Source of the DNA: Antilocapra americana
Taxonomy: Eukaryota > Chordata > Mammalia > Artiodactyla > Antilocapridae
Assembly: GCA_007570785.1 (NCBI GenBank)
Contig: ML660213.1
Location: forward strand, 477,295-541,294
Direction: 5' to 3'
Length of the DNA: 64,000 nucleotides
A program made the translations under genes and the position numbers. The notes below the pieces were generated by a model. It worked only from the letters and a program-made list of their open reading frames with translations, was not told where the DNA came from and did not search any database. Of the stretch, positions 56,526-64,000 are shown one piece after another. Each line of letters begins with the position of its first letter. The stretch's first letter is position 1.

Positions 56526-56795
56526 TAGGTAGGTCAGGGGACAGAAAAATTGTACTCCATGAGGCTATCAAGAAGTTTAATTTCACTTTTTTTTTTCATT
56601 CCCCCATACTCAGGATGGTCTTTCTCTTCACATTAGGGTCAATTCACTTTCCCTGTGTCCACATTTCATCCATTTAGGAGAAAGGAAAGAGGAGGTAGCA
56701 CATAACTAGCTTCCTTTTAAGCTTTGGGAACAGACAAAAACTCCTCCACACCCAGTCCTGATGGCTTCATCCCATGGGCATATCTATCCTCAGGT

Positions 56796-56908
56796 AACAT
56801 GGCAACCCAATCCAGTATTCTTGTCTGGAGAGTACACACGGCAGAGGAGCCTGGCAGGCTGCAGTCCACGGGGTCACAAAGAATTGGACACGACCGAGCG
56901 ACCAAGTA
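56796..56908 (+). mobile_element. Bov-A SINE fragment
   Basis: Body only: acatggcaacccaatccagt, gagcctggcaggctgcagtc, ggacacgaccgagcgacc. The near-consensus 3' end suggests a young copy. The head is missing. Confidence 0.9.
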
Positions 56909-59900
56909 CAAAGGGGAAGATGCAATCTCTAACTAAGCAGCCATGTGTCGTGCCAAATGTAGAGGTGCTGTGATCGATTTAAGGAGGGGATGCGGGCATG
57001 AAAAAGTCAATAAGCAGTCTATGCCATGGTATACTAAGGAAAAACCATGTAATCTTCAAAAAATCAAAAATGGTACAGTCTTCAAGGAATTATCTGGTTG
57101 AAATCATGCTGGCATTTTTTATGCTATGGTGCCAGACTGTCCAGGGGTCCCGACAATGAATTCACGATGTGTTCCCACTTCTCGAAACCCATTTACCTGC
57201 TCTGAGACTGCCTTAGCTACACAAAGAAGGACAGGCCAAGGGACATATCAGAAAAGAAGAGACACAGACTCCTGCCCTCATGGAGTAGGAGATACACTGA
57301 TCATAACTAGGCATCTGCAATAACAAGATTTCCCAAGAATTTTGGCTCCAAATACTGAGAGCAATAGGTGAGGGGAAAAAAGATGGGGAAAAAAGGAGGT
57401 TATATGAGAATACTTCTTACGAGATGAAATTGAAGATCATATCTATCATTTCACTGTTATGGCTCTCACTTTCTTTCAAAGGAATGTGATTGGATTCATT
57501 GATTTTGAAAATTTCTTCCAGCTCTCCTATTCTATTAAATAATACTTCAATATCTTTAAGGAGTTAGTATAGTTACAAAGGGCAATTGCTTAAATTTAAT
57601 CATTTATATTTTCTTTAATTTTACTATTTTGCTAAAGCTTTTAAATATCTACATATTAATTCAAATTCTACAATTTAAAACCAATCCTCAAGTGGAAATC
57701 ATTAAATTTAGTGATATTAAGATGATATAGATGAACACATTTCCATTTTCTAACTGAATCCTACATGAGTTTGTATTGTTTTTTTTTGTTGTTGTTTACT
57801 ATAAAGTAAAAGGTGGTACAAATAATACATTGTCCACATATAATAACTTAGTAATTTGCTTTTGACTCAGAGACTACAGAATACCTGACCTCAAAGATGT
57901 TGTTAATGCAATTTTGAAATTTAATTTTGATGTATTGATTTTTCCCTAGGGGATAAGAATGATTCCAAATGGAAAATATGATTTGTACTTTATTCTTTAC
58001 AAGTAAGAAAAGCCTGAGGAAATTTTAATAAGATTTAGTTATAAAATAAAATGAAAATCAGAAGTTAACTTTTGTTTATAATCATGCCAGTTGTTAATAT
58101 CAGCCAGTTACATGGTCATTTGGGGCAGTTAGTTAATGCTGAGGAGGGGAAATAATGATGTGATTTAATTTGAGATTTATTTTTAAGTAAAATAAGTGTC
58201 CAACTCTGCAAAATTAATCACTTCATCCACCAAAGAGTTACTTAGCCAAGTCACAGCACTATTAGAGAAGGAAAGGGTATTTGTAATTAATCAATCTTTT
58301 ACAAACCAACAAAAGTGGGATATTATTTTTTATAAATTATTTTAGTTTAAATAAGCAAGATTAGGGAGAAAATCCCCAAATACTCAGAGATTAAAGTAAT
58401 CTCTCCTTTGTCCTAACCCCCAGTATCTCAGGACATCTTATCGTGATAGTACAGTCTTTCCTTTTTCTTCTCTTTGCTGTCAGTCACAGTGCGTGAAATG
58501 TGATAGGCACTCAACACACAGGTATGAGCTTGTATGGGACTAACTTCAATTGGATGGGAAAAGAACAGATTGAATACAGGTTTGAATTCTGCATTATATT
58601 CACTAAAACAATGTGACATTTTACCTATCTTATTTATGTGTATACCTTGTATATATATATCTGGCTTGTACATTTCTACAGTTTTACTATAATCTAATAC
58701 TCATTTCTCTTACAGGCAAGGGCAAATTGCTTTGTTGAAGAATCTTTCAGCAAATTTGGGCTTTTATATTATTATTCTTACTGACTTTTTTTTTTTTCCT
58801 TTTAAAATAGTTTCCTATCGAAGCTTCTCGTTTATTCTACAGAGTGATCCTCTCCTGCTGTTTTCTGATGTCTCGGCATCAGGCCAGCATCCTTGCCTTT
58901 TCACTAGTGTGTGGAGTCTCTTATTGATGTGTACAGTCCCCTTGTGCCCATCCAGAGGTCAATGACAGGGTCTACCTTGTAGGCCTGGTACCCTGCAGTG
59001 CCTGCTGCCTGATAGGCACTTAATGATGGTTCTTAAAATCGCAACAGTTCTAAGCTACAAAATTACCTATAGTTCATATAATAGTTTAGGCAATATGTAT
59101 CATTGAATTACAAGACACTATAATGCAGAAGGATGAATATATATCCTCCTGAGATGGATCACAGAATTGAACTCCAAACTCACCTCGGTGATGTGCTTGC
59201 TGGGGACTTAAATCTGTAAGTACGCATGGTGCTTTTTCTGCTCTTCTCCATCTGAGCCGGTCCCTGGAGCAGAACACACCTGCAACGAGGACAACAAACA
59301 ATTCTGTGACTCTTTTAAAGCCTTAACCAGCACTCAGGACATCCTTGAACCCTTCTGGGATCCAGAGAGAGCTGTACTCAGCACTCTTTCCTTAAGGGAC
59401 TGGCCCTAAAGTGAAGAAACTCTGAGTTTCTGATTTTTATGGTCACAGATTATCAAGTTCATTATTTATAAAATGTAAATATGACATTTTTGTAAAAAGG
59501 TCAGAAACAATCATCTATACATATTCCAAGCAAATTGACCTTAAAATGTAATTTTTTGGAAGGCAGAAGAAACTGGTTGAATTTTGATTCACTATAAAAG
59601 TGTTTTAATTTACTTATTTAAAACATAAGATCTATTTTTTCTCTCATGAAAGACTGAACTAAGTTAAATCACCCTGTTAAGAGCTGAGCAGGCCTCATTT
59701 ATATAAGGCACTGCTTTCAAATTAAGCTCAGAGTTTTCTCTTATCAATATATGTACACCCCATCACTGTAATGTTTTTTAATGATTCCATTGACTCAATA
59801 TACAGGTTAAAACCCATCCCAATTTATGAGTTTTGCATCTGAAGACACTTCATTACATCTCCTCAGTAGTAATTTTCTTCACACAAAATCAACCAATGGA

Positions 59901-60570
59901 TAAAACACTTTGAAGAATTCTTTGTTACTCTGGCAACTGGGCCCCTTGTAAAAATGGTAGTTAATTTTTATTTATAACATTTTTCCCAATTGTGTCTCCC
60001 TCTTGTAAGAAATCCCTTTAATTTACCCCTCTCAAATAGTTCCACAAACATATTATAGACACAAACTGTGACTTAAGAAACCACTAGTCCTTTAAAAATT
60101 AATCAGAATGCGCAAATTGTATTTCAAAATAGTTTCTTTGAATTCAAGTGTGCTAATTACAATGTAAAAGTGTAGGGTTATTTATCTATACAGGGCAAAA
60201 TAATGCTGCTGCTGTAAGTCTGAGCAGAATGAGATGATTAAAGGAAGATCTTGATCACAACGTACACCTTAATTTCAAATGTTCATTTTAGAAGAGTATC
60301 TATCAGGTAGCTTTCTCAGTCAAGACTCGGAACCTGACCACATATTTTCTCTGCTGAATTTCTCCTCCAAGGTCTGCCTTCCAATTGGTATTTATCATTT
60401 CTCTCAAAATATAGCTATTCTAGAAAGCATGCTTGGCAGGCACATACCACACATTAAAGTTCCTAATATCAAACAGTAAACTATCAACAAGTGAGGTGGA
60501 CCAAAAGGAATAAAAGCAATCCAGCCAACTCCCATCTCTCGGTTTAGGAGATAATGGGGAGAAGAAATTG
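56909..60570. other. Long unassigned stretch
   Basis: About 3.7 kb with no recognised gene and few repeats, the longest repeat-poor part of the window. Near 58975-59040 gtaggcctggtaccctgc and gataggcacttaatgatgg resemble an L2/MIR 3' end but are too weak to call. The 59150-59420 part is somewhat GC-richer, without an identifiable frame. Confidence 0.45.
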
Positions 60571-60880
60571 AAAGTGAAAGTCATTCAGTCATGTCCAATT
60601 TCTTGCAACCCCATGGACTATTTATATACAGTCCATGGAATTCCCCAGGCCAGAGTACTGGTGTGGGTAGCCTTTCCCTTCTCCAAGGGATCTTCCCAAC
60701 CCAGGGATTGAAGCCAGGTCCCCCATATTGCAGGCAGATTCTTTCCCAGCTGAGCCACAAGCAAAGCCCAAGAATACTGGAGTGGGTAGCCTATCCCTTC
60801 TCCAGAGGATCTTCCAAACCCAGGAATCAAACTGGGGTCTCCTGCATTGCAGGAGGATTCTTTGCCAACTGAGCTCTCAG
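60571..60880 (-). mobile_element. Two-headed (dimeric) Bov-tA SINE
   Basis: Minus-strand: a complete copy (aaagtgaaagtcattcagtc to gagccacaagcaaagccc) is fused through aagaatactggagtgggtag to a second partial head ending ggaggattctttgccaactg. Its structure is the same as the copies at 5238 and 36570. Confidence 0.9.
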
Positions 60881-61249
60881 GCCAGAGCCTATAAACCCTG
60901 AGCTCTCCTGACACATCCCAGGAGAACACCTGCTACTTGGCTCTAAATAGGATCACCCACGTCTACATAAGCTCTCGGTACCAGAGCAAATAAAAATGTA
61001 GTTTCTTACTCAGCATCTGAGAGTAAGCAGCACCATTTTAGGCACTAGGGATATACTAGTTAACAAGTGTTAGCTATATAGCAGGCTCTGGGCTACATAC
61101 TAGGATATAGAATTGAGGAGACACAACCTTTGCCATCAGAGCCTCATGGGCCATGTCCACTGCTACAAAGGTCTTAAGAGACACTGTCTCCCCTTTAATG
61201 TTTCAGTCTATATAATATATAGAGTACATGAATCCTGAAATATTTACGA
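60881..61249. other. Mostly unassigned, possible L2 piece
   Basis: The words ttttaggcactagggatata and ctttgccatcagagcctcat at 61030-61150 resemble an L2-type segment. The remainder is unassigned. Confidence 0.35.
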
Positions 61250-61472
61250 AAGGCTCAGGGATTGGTACAGTGGTAAAAAACCAAAACCAAAACCAAAAAC
61301 CTGCCAATGCAAGAGACATGAGCTCGATCCCTGCATTGGGAAGATCCCCTGAAGGAGGGTACAGCAACCCATTTCAGTATTCTTGCTTGGAGAATCCCCA
61401 TGGACAGAGGAGCCTGGCAGGCAATAGTCTATAGGGTCACAAAGAGTCAGACATGACTGAGGCAACTTAGCC
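61250..61472 (+). mobile_element. Bov-tA SINE with hexamer expansion in the head
   Basis: Reads ggctcagggattggtacagt, with an (aaccaa)n-type insertion at 61272-61298, then cctgccaatgcaagagacat to cagacatgactgaggcaact. Confidence 0.92.
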
Positions 61473-62113
61473 CTAGCCTATTAAAAAAGCAGAAAAGTAG
61501 CATTTTCTTTTTTTTTTTTCCCTATGATTTCTCTCCTGACTGGTATTTTTTGATGCTTTCAATTGCTATTTAGTGCTGTGTTCCTTCAGTCAAAGGGACA
61601 TTTGTGGGGTTTGAGCTGAATCTCAGTTGCCCCGGGCCCTGCACAGCAACTTGCTATTTGGTATGTGTCTGAACCTAACTGTCTCTGTTCCTCGGGCCCT
61701 GATCAAGGAAGAGACAGTTGGTGGGTAAGGCCAGGAAGGTGGGCAGCTGAGAGCTCATCCCAAGGGTGGCAACGGGAAGGGAGACAGCACCTAAACTGAG
61801 ATTCCAAGTCCATAGCTGTATGCTCATGGGCCCCATCTGACTTTGCTTAATAGACACAAATTCACAGATTAAGTTATTACGAATTTCAAACCCAAGTGTG
61901 AGACATTTCTGAGCACCAGTCCTGTTCTTATGTCCATGAGCAGATTCCAGCTATAGGTGACAGTTGTGGGAGAATCTGAGATGAAGAGATGGGAGGTGAG
62001 GGAGAAGGAGAAAGGGTGGCAGAAGGTTGCCCTTGAAATTCCATCTTGTCTAGATTTTATTTGGGTCTTGAGACTAAAATGATGTCACCATTCTATCCTT
62101 ATCCCCTAAAAAT
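61473..62113. other. Unassigned stretch
   Basis: No gene recognised; a T-run at 61508-61520 and mixed composition after it. Confidence 0.4.
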
Positions 62114-62121
62114 AAAAATAG

Positions 62122-62329
62122 GGGCTTCCCAGGTAGCTCAGTGGTAAACAATCCACCTGCCAAGCAGAAGATGCAGGTTGGATCCTTGGGTTAGGAAGAT
62201 TCCCTGGAGAAGGAAATGGGTACGCACTCCACTATTCTTGCCTGGGAAATCACATGGACAGAGGAGTCTGGCAGGTTACAGTCCATAGGGTTGCAAAAGT
62301 TGGAGAAGACTTTGCAACTAACCAATGAC
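62122..62329 (+). mobile_element. Bov-tA SINE with target duplication
   Basis: Reads gggcttcccaggtagctcag to gaagactttgcaactaacca. aaaaatag is found at 62114-62121 and 62330-62337. Confidence 0.95.
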
Positions 62330-62337
62330 AAAAATAG

Positions 62338-62889
62338 CAATAAGCCCTGATCTTCTCAATCACAGACAGACCAGACATTATGGGATGGGAACACAAGGCA
62401 GGCCTGAGGGGACAGTTGAGAAAAAAAGACTAGTTGCTTCAGAATGATCACAGCAGCCCCTGGGAGCCGTGGTGCTCCTGGCGGTCATTGGGTACCAGTA
62501 ATTATCATTTTCTCACCACAAACATTGTCAGGGGGCCTGTTGCTGGCTCCAGGGCTGCTTAAGCCTCCATGGGATCAGGTTTGGCTTCCTTGTATATTTT
62601 AAATAAAGTGCATGTAAATACTGAACATGGTGAGATAAGCTGTCTCAGGAAGTTAATAGAGGTGCCTCCTTCCAATGACTATTTTTTGTTTTTAAGACAG
62701 TGATGATGATCTCCTATTTCAAACCTTTGGTTGTTTCCCATTGTCCTTAGAATCCACTTGCACTTTTTAGATGCTTTCCCTGGCTTTGCCCTTTTCCTCC
62801 TATATGATACCTTAGTTAAGAATCTTTTTTTCTGAACGACGAAAACAGTGACACCATTTGACAATAACAGAGACATTAGTTATGGCATG
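62338..62889. other. Unassigned stretch
   Basis: No gene or repeat named. Confidence 0.4.
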
Positions 62890-62900
62890 TAGAATTTTTA

Positions 62901-63110
62901 AAGTAAAAGTGAAAGCTCAGTCGCGTCTGACTCTTTGAGACCCCACGGACTGTAGCCTGCCAGGCTCCTCTGTCCATGGGGTTCTCCAGCCAAGAATACT
63001 GGAGTGGGTTGCCATTTCCTTCTCCAGGGGATCTTCCTGACCCAGGGATTGAACCCAAGTCTCCTACATTGCAGGCAGACTCTTCACTGACTAAGCGACA
63101 AGGGAAGCCC
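62901..63110 (-). mobile_element. Bov-tA SINE
   Basis: Complete minus-strand copy from aagtaaaagtgaaagctcag to gcgacaagggaagccc. It is near consensus, and the flanks tagaattttt and tagatttttt form a target duplication. Confidence 0.96.
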
Positions 63111-63122
63111 TAGATTTTTTTA

Positions 63123-63259
63123 CTGATACATTATTTTCCCCATTAGTCTTAAGCTCTTTGAGAGGAAAAATGTTGTCCTGTTTCTTATTGAATTCCTAGG
63201 GTCTCATAGTGCCTGCCACCTCAGAAGCCCAATAAATATTAGTTAAGTGAACAAATATT
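63123..63259 (+). mobile_element. L2 LINE 3' end
   Basis: The order ccccattagtcttaagctct, ttgagaggaaaaatgttg, agtgcctgccacctcagaag, and cccaataaatattagttaag is the L2 3' terminus with its aataaat word. Confidence 0.75.
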
Positions 63260-64000
63260 GACCTTAGAACTTCATCTATGGAGGATCAGATGCAACAAGC
63301 TGATGAGATTTTGGAGAAAGAAAACATCCAGGGTATTCATCTCAGAATGAAAGACTTCCTGACCCCAAGAGTAGCAGCTGGCCTGGCTCCTTCTCCCTCA
63401 TCACAGCTGGCCTGACAGCAGAGAGAGGATGAGGATTGGATTTTCCTCAGTCCAGCTTCACGGTCGTTTGGAACCACACCGATTCCTCCATGGGCTCCAT
63501 CACTGGAAGGTCTGCGGCAGCCACAGGTGCGGCCACTCAGAAAGCTGCTAGCCACGTGTTGGGCCTTGTCCTGTCGAAGGCTCTTTACAATGCGGGAGCA
63601 TCTGCCAAAACATCTGCCACAAGCTGACAATGGATCTTTTCCCAGAATGTTCATCAGTGTTAATGCACTTTCAAAGTAAAAGGCAGGACAAAATGCAGAA
63701 TCTGATAACAGAGACAGCTGAGGCTATGAATGCAAGGTCTTCAAAACTGGTGCCTTGTCTGTCATTTGTGTGCCCACTAGGAGACAGTGCTTTCAGAGAA
63801 GAATGTCAGTGATCATATTTTCAGCTATCATGGACCTGGTTTTGACTCTACTAGTTCAAATCTATGAGGGAATATTATTAAACTTATTACATTACATATA
63901 GACCACTCTTGTCCTTGAAACTAATATTTCTGAAATTTTAGTTTTCCACGTCCTGATTTGTCCATTTTACTGTATGCTTATACAGTCTGTGCCACAATTC
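63260..64000. other. Unassigned end of window with a CpG-bearing block
   Basis: The part 63360-63640 is GC-richer and holds several CpG sites, unlike the rest of the last 8 kb. Open frames exist on both strands (63436-63627 plus, 63337-63654 minus), but neither matches a family I recognise. It could be an exon, a processed pseudogene or an unnamed repeat. Confidence 0.35.

Overview
The window is nuclear DNA from a ruminant, most likely a bovid. It is packed with BovB LINEs and with the Bov-A/Bov-tA SINEs that use BovB machinery, together with CHR-type tRNA-Glu SINEs. These sit on an AT-rich background of older mammalian repeats (MIR, L2, L1, MaLR LTRs, MER5A, Tigger1). No bacterial, plasmid or phage-like organisation is present. 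The species (cattle, sheep, goat or another) cannot be fixed from the sequence alone.

No complete protein-coding gene, tRNA or rRNA could be recognised. The longer open frames are readings through SINEs or BovB, or decayed transposase and reverse transcriptase. The window therefore looks like a gene desert or the inside of a very long intron. One short stretch near 26.6-27.1 kb has the layout of a small terminal exon, and a CpG-bearing block near 63.4-63.6 kb might be exon or retrocopy. Both are reported as candidates only.

Layout. 1-12.5 kb: AT-rich DNA with scattered SINEs, an MLT1-like LTR carrying a perfect 82-bp tandem duplication, an old L1 endonuclease remnant and a 0.9-kb BovB fragment. 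12.5-14.05 kb: a 1.5-kb LTR element with perfect 7-bp terminal inverted repeats and a 6-bp target duplication. 14-25 kb: MIR/L2 remnants, a Tigger-type MITE, several SINEs and a head-to-head inverted BovB pair. 25-31 kb: SINE-in-SINE nests that carry dinucleotide microsatellites, and a MaLR LTR split by BovB. 31-35.6 kb: MER5A, then a Tigger1 DNA transposon invaded by a CHR SINE (18-bp perfect target duplication) and by an L1; the 400-N assembly gap lies inside this nest. 36-41 kb: a dimeric SINE inserted in an older SINE, ERV LTR-like pieces and a 44-bp minisatellite. 41.7-45.05 kb: a nearly complete but dead BovB. 45-55 kb: an ERV LTR, an L1 3' end, a MaLR LTR carrying a BovB with inverted 5' part (twin-priming structure), and another BovB 3' part. 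55-64 kb: mostly unique AT-rich DNA with a few SINEs and L2 3' ends.

The elements relate as parasite and host. BovB supplied the endonuclease and reverse transcriptase (EN motifs near 42.2-42.7 kb, YADD box near 44.3 kb), and the Bov-tA copies share its 3' tail. Insertion order can be read from nesting. Family names come from recognition of consensus features by eye, not from a database search, and edges are generally good to about 5-20 bases.
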